This document shows positions 1-11,610 of a DNA stretch of 64,000 bases, in pieces. The notes beneath the pieces were generated by a model, which saw nothing but the letters and a program-made list of their open reading frames with translations, made no database searches and was not told the origin of the DNA. Every line of letters starts with the position of its first letter. Position 1 is the stretch's first letter. The stretch lies in assembly GCA_037157565.1 (NCBI GenBank), contig JAZHRO010000012.1:7900501-7964500 (forward strand), given 5' to 3'. Position numbers and translations under genes: made by a program. Source of the stretch: Thalassia testudinum. Its lineage: Eukaryota > Streptophyta > Magnoliopsida > Alismatales > Hydrocharitaceae.

Positions 1-340
1 TTTCTCTGTCCTAGGTTTCATGTCACATCCTAGGTTTCCAGTTGGCTAATTTCATAGATACTTTTGTATTTAATATAATTAACAGGGATGGACCACTCTA
101 CTAGGCAATCCGGGAGTAATGGGGACTTGAACCGCAGACCCAGGCGTCTCTGCAAGCCCCAAACATGCAGCAGGTCGAAATCCTATACCAAGGAATACAT
201 CACAAAGGAAGATTCAGAACAGTGTATAAGGGTTTCTAATACATAGAGAAACTCACAAGGAAACTACAGATACTTCGTTTGCGTAAAACGGAACCCGATC
301 AGACCCCAAACGGGTCAAAAATGTGTATACAGACCAAAAT
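1..340. other. Left edge, unassigned repeat-like DNA
   Basis: I see no gene, RNA gene or clear element boundary here. The sequence is of mixed composition and leads into the AGACGTC-rich stretch that follows. A short minus-strand stretch near 105-125 resembles a tRNA T-loop, but no cloverleaf is visible around it. It may belong to the same old LTR element as the following region. Confidence 0.4.
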
Positions 341-1676
341 CAGACGTCTGGAAACATGTCCAGACACCTTAAAAGTTATGAAATCTCACCTCAATCTCCT
401 ACGGTGCCCTTAGACGTCCAGGACTCCCCTGCGACAGTCTGAAAGTAGTTCCAATCGTCTGACCAGTCCTCTGGTCGTCTGGAAGCTCCTCCGGTCGTCT
501 GATGAGCTGTTCAAACGTCTGAAAGTGCGTGGAAGGGCATTCTGCGCACCTTCCTAAGGCTGCTTCTACGTACGACAGAGCAGCCACCCAAATCAGGTCG
601 GCAAATCTTCTGCAGTGCGGTCTGCATGGCCGTAACCTTGGCAAGAACATACCTTTGTGATACAAGTGCTTTCAGATGTCTAGTGTTGACGCCAGACGTC
701 CATACGCTCAACCGGTTGTCCAGACCGCACTCCAGATGTTTGATACTGGAAAAATTCCAGTATCAGACCGCGCTCCCAGTGCTCCTCACTGCACTTCGCC
801 GCGTTTCTCCTCACTCTGCTGCAGCTCCAGCTGCTGTAGGTGGTCGAGGACGACGCTTCGGATCTCCTCCTGCACGCACCGCGGTGGCTGTGCGAGCTCC
901 GATTAGGTTCCACAAAGCTCCTGACCTCGGCCTCCTCCTCCTTCTCATGCACCCTCTCGCTCACTTCCTCCCGCCGCTCCATCGTGCACTCTGATGGTGG
1001 AGATGGTGGTGTGTGGAGTGGAGAGGAGAGGAGGGGAGGGTGGCCTTTATAAGGGCCCAGGGTTAGGGTTTTGTAGGAGGGAAAGGGAGAAGGAAAGAGA
1101 GAGAAGGAGAGTCTGTGTGCCGCCCGCACGCAGAACGCAGAATGCGTATAGATTTTTTAATTTCCATATGTCTGGGAAGGGGTCCAAACGTCTGGACAGA
1201 CGTCTGACTGACACTCTAGACATCTTAAAAGGCTAAAAGTGGAACGGGTCTTAATAGTCTTCTAGTTTCAGATGTCCAGCCTTTAGTCCAAACGTCTTAG
1301 AAGATGTCTGATGATCTTGCCAGACGTCCTACTAGAGGATTATTGCTTTATCAGACTAATATTAGATGATTAACTCTTTATCTAACCTACTTTCACTTTC
1401 AGACGTCCGTAGTGATCCTTAGACGTCTAGTAAATAGACGTTAGGCTCAATATATCCCCAAATCACTTTTGTCAGTGATTATAGCCGTTTAAGCCTCAGA
1501 AATCAATTCTCGTAGTAAAACTTATTTCCAAATGTCTGGACTTTATGCCAGACGTCTGACCTGTCGTCTGACCAACAAGACGTAGAACCTTGTCTAGGTC
1601 TGGACAAAACAGGAAGGGAACTAGTCTTAAATTAAACGTCTAATTAGTTTCCCAGACGTCTTATAAATGATCTTTA
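341..1676. repeat. AGACGTCTG palindrome-rich region, probable LTR U3 DNA
   Basis: The palindromic core GACGTC, mostly as CAGACGTCTG or a close variant, recurs around 343, 412, 697, 1200, 1322, 1400, 1421, 1548 and 1654, with many degenerate copies (GTCGTCTG, AGATGTCTG) between. The array resumes right of E1 (15312-15480), so E1 landed inside it. A minus-strand TATA-like box lies near 1047-1054, and a plus-strand CTATAAATAG lies near 15530. Arrays of one short palindrome upstream of a TATA box are known from the LTRs of plant Sirevirus (Ty1/copia) elements. Assignment to such an LTR is inference, and I could not fix its outer end. The open frames on either strand here look accidental. Confidence 0.5.
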
Positions 1677-1681
1677 GATGT
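1677..1681. repeat. Target-site duplication of E1, left copy (GATGT)
   Basis: GATGT directly precedes the first TG of the left LTR and is repeated exactly at 15312-15316 after the last CA of the right LTR. This is the 5-bp duplication expected of an LTR-retrotransposon integrase. Confidence 0.92.
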
Positions 1682-3523
1682 TGATGATAAGCGTCTGGTT
1701 TGACCGGGTTGTGTTATATCGTTGTAGTAAAGCCGGTTGTTACCAACGTTTTCATATAAAAATTTTTTTACTCGGAAAAATAAAAGAGTTCCCGAGGTCG
1801 AACTCAGGGAGCAAGTTGTATTCTAGAGATATACAAGTTCTATTACAAAAATAAAGAGAGAGAGAGAGATGAAAATTTGGCTTCTTCTTCTTTTCTTCTT
1901 TCTTCCTCTTTGTCTTTGGTTCTTCCTGTTCTTCTTCTTCTTCTTCTTCTTCTTTTTCTTCTGCTTTCTTCAGATTTTCCCCTCGTGCTCTTCTTCTTCT
2001 GTTCTTCCTTGTTTCCTTTCTTTCTTTTTCGTCAGATCGTCTTCTTCTTTTCTTGCTTCTTGCTTCTCTTCATACCTTCTTCTTCTTTGTCTTCACCTGC
2101 CTTGACCTCTCTTTTTCTTCTTTCGCGATGGCCGTTGCTCTTCCTTTTTCTTCAGCGGGTCTTCTTCTTCTTTGGCTGCTGACCTTCCGTCGTCTGCGCC
2201 AGTGCTGAGACGACTTAACAATGCCTTCGCTACAGTGCAGCAGCTCCTTCTTCTTCAGCGGGTCTGCTTCTTCTTCTTTGGCCTGCACACTTCAGAGTTT
2301 ATTCGTCAAGGCAAAAACCTACTCTACCCCCCTCCCCCGCGTATCTCTCTCTCTGAAATCACTCTTCGGAAGCTCTCCCAGAGCGCTACCGGGTAATCGG
2401 GTTCGGGTCAGGCCCGGGTCCAGGCCCACCGGCGTGCGTGGTGGGCGAGGAGTGCAGGTCAGTCTAATCGGGTCGGGCCAGGTCCGCGGAGCGTGGTCAC
2501 GGACGAGGCCGAGTCGGGTCGGGTCGGGTGAGAGGGACCTCACCCCGTGGTAACTGAGGCAAACAGCATAAGGCAGTTTTTGCCTTTATGCATCCGCGCG
2601 CCTTCGAGAGATTCCGAGGTGGGACTAAATGTCCCACCCCAATTCTCTCACGCCTGCAGCAGGGATGGTGCTCCCAATTGCATCGGCTGTTGAGGCGCAC
2701 AGCTCCAATTGAGGGCCAGGGTGTGTGCGCGAGACTCTTCCGCGCTGGCCGTGGCTATTCAACCTGGGATATCTCGGCTTGGAGCAACCTCGAGCAGGCT
2801 TCGAGCTTCCTCGCCAATGGCGGTCAAGGCCTGGAACCTGAAACCAATAGCACGGCCTCTCGGCCAAATCAGACAGGCGGGGGACCTTCGCCGTGGCACG
2901 GCGAAGGTGGTCAGGGGGTCTGCAGGGGGCGAGATGGAGCTGTTAGGTCGTCCTAGGTCAAACTGTGAGCGAGGGAGTGGGTGTGTTCGGTGGGTCTACA
3001 GAGGGTGTTTGGTGGGAAGTGGAGGGGCGGAAGAGGATCAGGGTGAGGAGGCGGAGGTTCTGCGGTAGTCGGCGAGCCGTGTGGGTCGCTGAGGTGATGG
3101 GAGCGGCTCGCCGGAGGGTGGTCGGAGGCGGAGAGGATGAGGGTGAACAGGGTCGGTAGAGGGCTTAATTGACTAAATCGAAAGCGGGGAAAGAAAGGGG
3201 AGAAGAAGGGGAGTAAGTCTAACTTAACTGCAGGGACGAAGGGGGAGGAACAGGGCGACAGTCGTATCGACTGTCGCCGGAGAAGACGATGCTCAGGGAG
3301 AGGGGCGGCGGCGAGCAGAAGGCTGGAGAGGCGCCAGCTGGGTGCGGCGTGGCGCGGGAAGAGCAGGGGAGGAGGTCTCTGCTGCTGGTAGTGCGGCAGA
3401 GCGAAGAGGTGGAGGGGGAGGAAGTCGCCGGAGCTGGTGAGCGTCTGCCGGAGAAAGAAGAGAAGAAAGCTGGGGGTTTTCTCCGTCAGATCCAGCTGTC
3501 TTCGTCGGTGGAGCGGCGGGGGG

Positions 3524-3532
3524 TATTTATAG
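3524..3532 (-). promoter_or_regulatory. TATA box in E1 3' LTR
   Basis: CTATAAATA on the minus strand lies about 930 bp from the upstream end of the LTR. In the 3' LTR it would drive transcription out into flanking DNA below 1682. The same box is at 14379-14387 in the 5' LTR and at 44534-44542 in E2. Confidence 0.65.
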
Positions 3533-3601
3533 GGTTGAAGCAGGGAGGAAGGCGGAGGGAGACGACGTGTCTCCCTCGCCGGAGAATGGTCGGAATATGA
3601 A

Positions 3602-3765
3602 CCCATACCGTCCGTGCGTTCGCACGGCCGGTATGGGGGGCTACAGTGACCATGGGGGTGCTCCTGCGACGGCTGACGACGCAGGGCACCCCCGGTACAC
3701 TTGCCAGGTCCTCCACCTCACCCTGCGCGGCACCATGCTCCGCGCAAGGTCGCCGGAGCATGGTG
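3602..3765 (-). repeat. Cluster of three strong hairpins in E1 U3
   Basis: Three inverted repeats follow one another just upstream of the TATA box. At 3602-3637 a 17-bp stem with one mismatch closes on a 2-nt loop. At 3654-3693 GGGGGTGC pairs with GCACCCCC, followed by CTGCG with CGCAG. At 3731-3765 CACCATGCTCCG pairs with CGGAGCATGGTG across 11 nt. The cluster is repeated in the 5' LTR at 14457-14620 and kept with small changes in E2 (about 44300-44463). Its role is unknown. Confidence 0.8.
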
Positions 3766-4456
3766 CTGGCAGGGTTTTGCAGGAGGGACCTGTTTGCAAA
3801 GAACGAAGGAGAGTTAGGGGCCAAAATGCGAGGGTTCAAAAGTTGAGGGCCAAAGAGTAAATATATGAGGACCAAAGTGTGAAGTCGGTCAAGGAGGTTT
3901 CTTCTTAGGCTCAAGTTTTTATACATGACTAATTAGGACCTAAGGAATCTGATGGTGAATTTTATTTTCATATTAAACCTTGTTTGACCGGTCAATTTGC
4001 GCAAAAACCCAAATTAAGTTATTAATTGGGCATGGTTCTCAATGTAGGTCAAAATGGGTTCTAAAGGCCAAATTGATGGTTCTAAACCCCAGAGATTATT
4101 TTTCTATGAATTTTAGAGGGTTTATTCTATTTTTACTTTGCCTCGAACCTTGTGAATTGAAGTGGGTTGTTTTAGGGTTACAGATTATCATTTGGTTCCT
4201 TGGAAGTGCTGTAGCCCTTGCTAGATCATCTCATCCCACTTTTATTCTTATTAAGCTGTTTTGACCTATGTTTGGGCCCTGAATTACCCTGTATGCAGAT
4301 TATACTGGTAAAATTGCACTTTTACCCCTTATGACTTGTTTTCTTCTCAAACTCAGAATTCTCTGAGTTAAGCTTTTCCTTGAGATATGTAGGAGCTTTT
4401 ATCCTTTGTATTGGGTCAAAATGAGCTAGTTATGGCTCATGATGAGGTTCTCATCA

Positions 4457-4471
4457 TACCCCCATGCCTAG
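4457..4471 (-). promoter_or_regulatory. E1 polypurine tract (plus-strand primer)
   Basis: In element orientation the purine-rich GGCATGGGGGTA directly abuts the 3' LTR start, as a Ty3/gypsy polypurine tract should. A GACTAGCAAAAGCTAG-like context just upstream is shared with E2, E3 and E4. Confidence 0.85.
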
Positions 4472-5739
4472 CTTTTGCTAGTCCCTTAGCAAAAAAACTT
4501 AAGGTTTCAACCCTTGTTCTAGACCATGAAGTTTTCAATGGTTTTAGATAAGTGCCTTTTTATTTGAGCATAGATTAGGTTAGAATGCTGACCATAGGCC
4601 TAAAAGATACTCTAGTACCAATCAAGATCCAAATCTGTCTAGCCTTAGCCTCAGTCTTTTAGCAAAGGTTTTTAAGGCCCACAAGAACTAACCTAAGGTT
4701 TATTGGACTTCGTGGTTAAAGCACCCGTGCTTGAAATGATTTTAGCCCTGGCTCAGTTCGCAGTGCGTTTTGTAAGAGAGAGATAGAAAGTTTTTTTCTG
4801 TTTGGAGAGTTTTCTCTCTCTTTTTCTTTTTAGTTCTAGTCTAGGATTGGCTTTTCAACACGGTCTGTATCAGATTCCTTGCTCCCATCATCAATCCTCA
4901 AGGGTTCCTGGCGATCGATGCTTCGAGATAGCACCGCCCATGGCAACCCCCGGAACCCTGGCTATTGAGATTTCGAGATAATCCCATCCATGGTGTTCCG
5001 TGGCCGAATCCAGACCCTGGCAATTGACACTTCGAGATAATGCCATCCATGGAATCTGAACCAGCAGAGTGCTTACATGCCCCCCGTAGGATATGTAAAT
5101 ATCCTAAGAGACAAGCACCGAGGAGATGATATTTTGTTACGCATCTTCGAGGGGATTTCCCGCCTCTCCGCGCTGGGAACTCGTCCAAATCAACTTGTGT
5201 TGATCGGCCATTCCTATTCTAGGTGTTCTTTTCAGATTTTTGCGACGCTTCTGCGTGATTCTGATTTTTATGCTTACTGAACCAGGCTGTGTGTGAGATT
5301 AGGGTGCTTAGGTTACTGAGTCCCGTAAACCAAAAATTAGTTAACGAGGCCGAATACTCCCTAAGCCTTAGACCTAATACTTCAGCTTTTCATTTTCCTC
5401 AACCTCTTGAGGAGTGTCCAGATCTTAATGAGTACTAAGAGTCTATTCAAGAATGCCTAAGGTTTGCATTCTTACTAATCTCATTGTGCACTTTTCAGTT
5501 ATTTTCTTGAATGAGGTCTAGAACTTAGGTTAATTCCTTAGTTCCTTACTAATGACTATCAACTTTTCTTATAATTTTGTGCTCCTTTTTCATTTTGTTT
5601 CTTCTCTCCTTCACGAAATTTTTCTTCTCCTCTTTTCCTCTTATTCTTTTTCGAAAAATTTTTTAATTTTTATGGTATTTTTGGCATATGTGAATTTTTT
5701 TGTTTGAAACCTTTTCTTACAAGTTTTTGCACTTTCCTA
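4472..5739 (-). other. E1 3' non-coding region
   Basis: About 1.27 kb between the internal polypurine-like block and the 3' polypurine tract. I find no env-like ORF: the small open frames here are short and carry no signal peptide or membrane segment. It contains the tandem repeat at 4902-5052 and an A/T-rich stretch near 5560-5700. Confidence 0.7.
4902..5052 (-). repeat. Three imperfect ~50-bp tandem repeats in E1
   Basis: Three units share a CCATGG core, then TATCTCGAA, then a GCCAGG end (minus strand). Units are about 47, 50 and 59 bp. The same array sits at 54023-54178 in E2, so it is a family feature and not a recent expansion. Confidence 0.75.
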
Positions 5740-5777
5740 CCCCCCCATGCCTAAGATTTGCAATGTCCTCATTGTAA
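5740..5777 (-). promoter_or_regulatory. Internal polypurine-like block downstream of pol (E1)
   Basis: In element orientation it reads TACAATGAGGACATTGCA, then a short spacer, then TTAGGCATGGGGGG. It lies about 130 bp after the pol stop codon. Closely similar blocks are at 53299-53336 (E2), 43324-43362 (E3) and 36587-36623 (E4). Plant Athila relatives are known to carry a second purine tract after pol. Function as a second plus-strand primer is inference. Confidence 0.7.
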
Positions 5778-5910
5778 CCTAGGGGGTCTTAGTTCAGGGT
5801 GAACTTCGAGTGCTGAAAGGTGTCAGAACAAGTTTCAGGTTTTCAAAGAGAATGACGGGCTGCCTCCCGTTAAGCGCTGAGTTTTACGCCATCGGCTGGG
5901 CGCAATAAGC

Positions 5911-8900
5911 TCAAGGGGAAAGGAGGATATGAGATGCCTCAGCCAAATCAGTAGAAGTTACATCACTGAACGGCTTGAGTCTTTGACCATTCACGATGAA
6001 AGGTTCAGAATCGTGGCTGAGTGGACTGATTTCGATTGCTCCATTTCCAAAAACCTGTCGGACCAAATATGGTCCGACCCACTTAGATCTCAGTTTTCCT
6101 GGGAAGAGTTTGAGTCGGGCATCAAAGAGTAGGACCTTTTGACCAGGATGAAAGATCTTTCTCGAGATGTGTTTGTCGTGGAAGGCTTTAACCCGCTCCT
6201 TGTAGATTTGCGAGTTCTCGTACGCGTCTGTGCGTAATTCATCGATCTCGCTGATTTGGAGTTTTCTGTGGGTCCCAGCCTTGGAAAGATCTAGATTACA
6301 GTTCCGTACTGCCCAATAGGCTTTATGCTCCAGTTCGACGGGAAGGTGGCATGCCTTTCCGTACACCAATCTAAAGGGAGACATGCCCAATTGGGTCTTG
6401 TGGGCGGTCCTATAGGCCCACAATGCTTCCGGAAGTCGGGACGACCAGTCCTTCCTGTCAGGTCGAACAGTGACCTGTAGGATTTTCTTGATCTCCCGAT
6501 TCGACAGCTCAGCTAGACCATTAGTTTGGGGGTGGTAAGGAGTAGAGATTCGGTGAGACACCCCGTATTTGGTCATCAGTGACCTAAACTGAGCATTTGT
6601 GAAATGGGTCCCCCCATCAGAGATTATTGCACGAGGAATCCCGAACCTTGAGAAAATGTGTTGATGAATGAATTTGAGAACGATTTTGTGATCACAGGTT
6701 CGGGTCGGTATGGCTTCGATCCATTTGGACACGTAGTCCACAGCCAACAGAATGTATTCGAAACCATCCGAAACAGGAAAGGGGCCCATAAAATCAATCC
6801 CCCAAACATCAAAGATTTCGCATACTAGAATCGGTTGCATAGGCATCATGTCGCGATGGCTCATGTTGCCCAAAGTCTGGCAACGACTGCATGCCTTGCA
6901 ATGACTGTATGCGTCTTTGAACAGTGTGGGCCAGTAAAAGCCGCACTGGAGGACTTTTGATGCGGTTTTATGCCCGGCAAAATGGCCACCGCATGCCTGG
7001 TCATGGCAGAAAGAGAGGATATTGTTGACTTCCCCTTCCGGGATACATCTCCGGATGATCTGATCGGCACCTATGCGGAAGAGGTACGGGTCTTCCCAAA
7101 TGTAGTACTTGGCATCGGAGCGTAATTTGTCTTTCTTGGCCTTCGGCCAATCGGACGGGGTCTGATGAGATGCCAAGTAATTTACAATATTAGCAAACCA
7201 TGGAAGGCTAGTACCAATAGTCAGCAGGTGCTCATCGGGAAAATGCTCAGTGATGGGTCCGGAAGGGTCTATCATTTCAGAAGGAAGACGAGACAAGTGA
7301 TCAGCTACCACGTTTTGTTTTCCCGCTTTATCGCGAATCTCGAGGTCAAATTCTTGCAACAGCAAGATCCATCGGATCAATCGAGGTTTCGCATCCTTCT
7401 TTGCAAGGAGATGCCTCACAGCCGTGTGATCCGAGTATATGATGACGTGGGAACCCAGAAGGTATGATCTGAATTTCTCTAGGGCAAATACTACAGCTAG
7501 CAGCTCTTTCTCAGTAACCGTATAGTTACGCTGAGCCTCATCGAGTGTTTTGCTGGCGTAGTAAATGACCACAGGTTTCTTGTCATTTTTCTGCCCCAAA
7601 ACCGCTCCTACAGCGAAGTCGGATGCATCACACATGATCTCAAAGGGTTGAGACCAATCAGGGGACTGTAGGATCGGGGCTTGGGTGACTCGGTCACGCA
7701 GGATTTCAAATGCTTGAGTGCATTCCTTGGAGATTTCGAAGGGAACATCCTTGGAGAGAAGAGTGGTCAGGGGGCGTGCGATTTTTGAAAAATCAGGGAT
7801 AAATCGTCGATAAAAACCGACATGCCCTAAAAAGGAGCGGATGTCCCTGATCGAGCTAGGCATAGGAAGGCGAGAAATCAGATTAACCTTAGCTCGATCC
7901 ACTTGGATACCTTTCTCCGAAATTGAGTGTCCCAGGACAATTCCCTCAGGCACCATGAAATGGCTCTTTTCCCAGGAAAGAACCAAATTCACGTCGATGC
8001 ACCGCCTGAGTATCTGGACCAAGTGCTGGAGGCAATCGTCGAATGATGCTCCGAAAACTGAAAAGTCATCCATGAAGACTTCCAGATAATCACCTACCAT
8101 ATCTGAGAATATGGCAAGCATGCATCGCTGAAAAGTAGCGGGTGCATTGCAAAGACCAAAAGGCATCCTTCGGAAAGCGTATGTTCCGAAGGGGCAGGTG
8201 AATGTGGTCTTTTCTTGGTCCTCAGGATGGATTGCCACCTGGTTATAACCGGAGTACCCGTCAAGAAAGCAGAAGAACCTATTTCCCGCTAGTTTTTCGA
8301 GAATTTGATCAATGAAGGGTAGTGGGAAATGATCCTTCTTCGTGGAGGAATTGAGTCGACGGTAATCTATACAGACTCTCCACGAGTTGGCTAATCGGGT
8401 AGGAATGATTTCTCCGGTCTCAGTCGTTATAGTGGTGAGTCCTGCCTTTTTAGGCACGACCTGAATCGGGCTCACCCAACGACTATCGGAGATCGGGTAG
8501 ATGATCCCGGCATCTAACCACTTGATGATCTCCTTTTTCACGACCTCCTGCAGATTGGGGTTTAAGCGTCTCTGCATTTCACGAGAAGGTCGTGTGCCCT
8601 CTTCTGAATAGATATGATGAGTACAATAAGAGGGACTTATTCCAGTCAAATCATCGAGAGTCCATCCGATGGCTCTGCGATGTTGCTGGAGGACAACAAT
8701 CAGACGGGATTCCTGTTCAGGATTGAGGTTGGAATTGATGATCACAGGAAGGTTCTGATTAGAACCCAAAAAGATGTATTTCAAATGAGCAGGAAGGGGT
8801 TTCAGTTCAAGGATGGGGTTTTCAGCAGCAGCGGGTGGTTCAGTATAGATGTGAGGTTCAAGGGTGGGAGTTACTGGGTTGTTCACATCCGGATTGGACT

Positions 8901-11610
8901 CCTCTATTTGCGGGTCAAGATCCTTCTGTGGTTGATGAGGAATACTCAAGTCATTCTGGAGGTGTGATTCATCAACCAAAGTCTTGATGTCACAAATTTG
9001 CTCGATGACGCCGCAATTAATTCCTTGTTGGGCCTTAAATATATCAATTTTCAGTGTTTGATCTCCAAACTTAAGCTCTATTTGGCCCTCCTCACAGCTG
9101 ATGTTGGCTCTAGCAGTAGCCAAGAAAGGTCTCCCTAGAATGATTGGTGTATCCCTAGGGTTCTCAGGTGCATCCATGTCTAAGACTATAAAGTCCACTG
9201 GAAAATAGAAATCCCGCACTCTCACGATAACATCCTCGAGAATCCCTTTTGGTGACTTTATAGATCGATCTGCTAATTGTAATGTCACCTCGGTTGGTTT
9301 CAGCTCAGATTCTTCCAGATGGTCAAGTAAGGATGTGGGTATCAGATTTATAGATGCACCTAAGTCTAACAATGCTCTGTCCAATTGGGTACCACCTATC
9401 TTACAGGAGATCAGGGGAGTTCCAGGATCTTTTGCCTTGGGTGGGAGTCTACTAAGGATTACAGAGCTGGCTTGCTCTGACAGAACAATTGGGCTCCCTC
9501 CCTTGGTTCGCGGCTTACGCTGGGGTGTACATATATTCTTTAGAAATCGTGCGTAAGCTGGTACGTGGCGGATTGCATCCATCAAGGGGATGTTTATGTG
9601 GACCTGCTCAAAGAGCTTGACCAGGTCCTCCTCAGGGGCCACGGGTTTGGTGGTCTTCTTTCCCTTGGTCAGGGCTTCGGGAAACGGGATCTTGGTTGGT
9701 TCCTCTAGGATAGGTCCTGGTTGTGGGTCTGGAACAGCGGTACCTTGGATAACTATCCTAGGGTCATGATTATCAGGCTGGGAGTGGTTTGGATAACGCG
9801 GGTCCTGAGTTGTCTTACCACTACGTGTTGTTACAGAATTTAATCCGGCCTGATTTTGGTTTGGATTTGGTAGGAGGGGTGGCTGCTGCTGAAATCCCGT
9901 ACGAGAAGTAGAGGCTTCCATCTCGTCTGGAGATGGAGCAGTGGGGGCCTGATAAATCCATTGAGCTTGGCCTACATTTGGATTCATAACGCGCTTCTGG
10001 GTTGGCACGTTATTTGGGTTAGGAAGGGGTTGGGAAGGGAGTGTGCCTGGCTGGCGAGAATTTGCCAACTGGGCCAGCTGAGTTTTAACTTCAGTAAGCT
10101 CGTCCTTGTGCTGTTTTTGAATGGCCGCATTCGATTTTTGAATGTCAGCCAGAGTCTGAAGGATTAAGGACATTTGATCTTGATTTGGCCCTGATGGATA
10201 AGTAGGGTTGGGCCGAGGCTGAGGCGGCTGGTAGTGATGAGAGGGCTGTGGGCGGGAATGAAAAGGTGGTCTTTGGGTTTGAGAATTTCCCGCCCACTGA
10301 AAATTTGGATGGTTTCGCCATCCAGGGTTGTAAGTGTTGGAGAATGGGTCGTTCTGGATGGCGTTGAGGTCCTCGCAGGTCTGAGGAACCTCCTGAGAAT
10401 CAGGGAAAGGGGGAATGGAGTTCCCCCGGCTGGTGAAGAAAGGATCGGATGATCTTCCAGTCCAAGAATCAGATGGGGATGGATATGGATCCATCCCAGG
10501 GGAGGATCGGTGTAGGATGTTTTGCACAGTCTCCTGTGTGGAAGGAGGTTGTGCAAAGGAGTTACGCGCAGAGGTGGCTCGCTGCAAGTGCTGAGTCAGC
10601 TCATCCACCTTCTTTTCAATAATTGAGACCTTGTCCAATCGACTGGCCATTAATTCCAGGTCGACTGATGCGGACAGGCCCTGCGTCTCATGTGCTCCCT
10701 TAAGATTCGTCGCTGCGCGGGTATTCGTCCTGTCGAATAATCCCATGGAGTCATTGTTGATGGAGTTCTCGCACATGTTTTCGAGAATCTCCCATACGGT
10801 GTCTTCATGTTGACCCATGATGTTTCCTCCGCAGGTTGCATTGACGAAAAGGCGGATGTCCTCACGGAGTCCCTGGTAAAAAGATTGGACTTGTTCCCAT
10901 TTAGGAACTCCGTGATGGGGGCACTTCCTCATGAGATCCTGAAAACGATCCCATGCCTCATGGAGAGGTTCTCCTGATTGTTGAGTGAAGTGTGTAATCT
11001 GATGGCGCAAGGCGTTGGTCCGACCAACGGGAAAGAACTTTTTCAAAAACTCGGATTGAAGTTCTTCCCAAGTGTTGATCGGCCGGGTCTGAGTTTGATA
11101 CCAATGGGCGGCCTTGTCCATAAGAGAAAAGGAGAACATCTTCATGAGAAGAATATCCCGATTTTGCGCATCTGATCCAAAAGTGTGGGCCAGATGCTTA
11201 AGCTGTTTGATGTGCTGGAAGGGATCTTCAGAATTAAGCCCATGGAATTTAGGTATAGCGTGAATCATGTTGGGCTTTAGTTCGGAATCAGGTCCTCCAA
11301 TCGGGATTCTAACTCGAGGCTCAATTGCCACCGCAGCAGGATTGTAGTGGTCCCGCATCATAGGACGCTGTGGTGGGTGCACGAAGTTTTGGAAGAGGTC
11401 ATTGAGTCGCTGGAGCTGGTGTTCCAGATTATTTTCTTCCTCAACTGGCTGAGCCATGATGGGGGAAGAAGAAGAGCTTGGTTCTGAATCAGAAGAGAGA
11501 ATAATGTGAGGGTGTTGCTGCACAAACACGGGCGTCGAGGCTTGGCCTTGACGAGAGTGAATTTCTAAAGGAGGTCTTAAGGGTGGTCTTAGAGACCTCC
11601 TTCCGTACAT
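5911..11610 (-). CDS. Athila-type Gag-Pol polyprotein (1899 aa), intact
   Basis: One uninterrupted frame encodes the whole retrotransposition machinery. A retrotransposon Gag domain spans about residues 110-270 (motif AAHWYQTQ, then FLKKFFP), followed by a proline/glutamine-rich linker with a short coiled-coil-like stretch (480-520). I see no CCHC zinc knuckle. The aspartic protease has LLDLGASIN (catalytic D749) and ILGRPFL (824-830). Reverse transcriptase spans about 1015-1200, with D1117 and the FMDD box (D1181, D1182). RNase H follows with D1328, E1369, D1394 and D1437. The integrase has an HHCC finger (H1543, H1547, C1574, C1577), the DDE triad D1606, D1665, E1701 with 35 residues between the last two, and a GPY module near 1843-1850. 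No chromodomain follows. The start chosen is the first ATG of the frame; the E2 copy begins identically. Length and domain order fit Athila. It is about 98-99% identical to the E2 product. Confidence 0.95.
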   Translation of the reverse strand: MYGRRSLRPPLRPPLEIHSRQGQASTPVFVQQHPHIILSSDSEPSSSSSPIMAQPVEEENNLEHQLQRLNDLFQNFVHPPQRPMMRDHYNPAAVAIEPRVRIPIGGPDSELKPNMIHAIPKFHGLNSEDPFQHIKQLKHLAHTFGSDAQNRDILLMKMFSFSLMDKAAHWYQTQTRPINTWEELQSEFLKKFFPVGRTNALRHQITHFTQQSGEPLHEAWDRFQDLMRKCPHHGVPKWEQVQSFYQGLREDIRLFVNATCGGNIMGQHEDTVWEILENMCENSINNDSMGLFDRTNTRAATNLKGAHETQGLSASVDLELMASRLDKVSIIEKKVDELTQHLQRATSARNSFAQPPSTQETVQNILHRSSPGMDPYPSPSDSWTGRSSDPFFTSRGNSIPPFPDSQEVPQTCEDLNAIQNDPFSNTYNPGWRNHPNFQWAGNSQTQRPPFHSRPQPSHHYQPPQPRPNPTYPSGPNQDQMSLILQTLADIQKSNAAIQKQHKDELTEVKTQLAQLANSRQPGTLPSQPLPNPNNVPTQKRVMNPNVGQAQWIYQAPTAPSPDEMEASTSRTGFQQQPPLLPNPNQNQAGLNSVTTRSGKTTQDPRYPNHSQPDNHDPRIVIQGTAVPDPQPGPILEEPTKIPFPEALTKGKKTTKPVAPEEDLVKLFEQVHINIPLMDAIRHVPAYARFLKNICTPQRKPRTKGGSPIVLSEQASSVILSRLPPKAKDPGTPLISCKIGGTQLDRALLDLGASINLIPTSLLDHLEESELKPTEVTLQLADRSIKSPKGILEDVIVRVRDFYFPVDFIVLDMDAPENPRDTPIILGRPFLATARANISCEEGQIELKFGDQTLKIDIFKAQQGINCGVIEQICDIKTLVDESHLQNDLSIPHQPQKDLDPQIEESNPDVNNPVTPTLEPHIYTEPPAAAENPILELKPLPAHLKYIFLGSNQNLPVIINSNLNPEQESRLIVVLQQHRRAIGWTLDDLTGISPSYCTHHIYSEEGTRPSREMQRRLNPNLQEVVKKEIIKWLDAGIIYPISDSRWVSPIQVVPKKAGLTTITTETGEIIPTRLANSWRVCIDYRRLNSSTKKDHFPLPFIDQILEKLAGNRFFCFLDGYSGYNQVAIHPEDQEKTTFTCPFGTYAFRRMPFGLCNAPATFQRCMLAIFSDMVGDYLEVFMDDFSVFGASFDDCLQHLVQILRRCIDVNLVLSWEKSHFMVPEGIVLGHSISEKGIQVDRAKVNLISRLPMPSSIRDIRSFLGHVGFYRRFIPDFSKIARPLTTLLSKDVPFEISKECTQAFEILRDRVTQAPILQSPDWSQPFEIMCDASDFAVGAVLGQKNDKKPVVIYYASKTLDEAQRNYTVTEKELLAVVFALEKFRSYLLGSHVIIYSDHTAVRHLLAKKDAKPRLIRWILLLQEFDLEIRDKAGKQNVVADHLSRLPSEMIDPSGPITEHFPDEHLLTIGTSLPWFANIVNYLASHQTPSDWPKAKKDKLRSDAKYYIWEDPYLFRIGADQIIRRCIPEGEVNNILSFCHDQACGGHFAGHKTASKVLQCGFYWPTLFKDAYSHCKACSRCQTLGNMSHRDMMPMQPILVCEIFDVWGIDFMGPFPVSDGFEYILLAVDYVSKWIEAIPTRTCDHKIVLKFIHQHIFSRFGIPRAIISDGGTHFTNAQFRSLMTKYGVSHRISTPYHPQTNGLAELSNREIKKILQVTVRPDRKDWSSRLPEALWAYRTAHKTQLGMSPFRLVYGKACHLPVELEHKAYWAVRNCNLDLSKAGTHRKLQISEIDELRTDAYENSQIYKERVKAFHDKHISRKIFHPGQKVLLFDARLKLFPGKLRSKWVGPYLVRQVFGNGAIEISPLSHDSEPFIVNGQRLKPFSDVTSTDLAEASHILLSP

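Larger units (their letters stand above)
1682..4456 (-). repeat. E1 3' LTR
   Basis: The LTR is 2775 bp and begins TGATGATAAGCG and ends TTCTCATCA on the plus strand, so it has TG...CA ends with a short TGATGA/TCATCA inverted repeat. It is nearly identical to 12537-15311. In element orientation it holds a U3 with three strong hairpins, a TATA box (3524-3532), a GC-rich transcribed part and a long CTT/GAA-rich segment (about 1870-2330). The long open frames inside it (for example minus 2953-3606) are probably by-products of base composition. Confidence 0.93.

Noticed and set aside
61..130. A tRNA gene at the left edge
   Set aside because: A T-loop-like GGTTCAAGTCC alone; no D-arm, anticodon arm or acceptor pairing.
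680..1129. 149-codon minus-strand frame
   Set aside because: Low-complexity composition, no domain, lies in palindrome-rich LTR-like DNA; three other frames are open over the same place.
1869..2182. Open frames rich in Phe, Leu and Ser in the CTT-rich part of the E1 LTR (also 12724-13037)
   Set aside because: They follow from the low-complexity CTT repeats, read antisense to the element, and exist in overlapping frames.
4457..5739. An env-like third ORF in E1
   Set aside because: No frame over about 100 codons and no signal peptide or membrane helix on the element strand.
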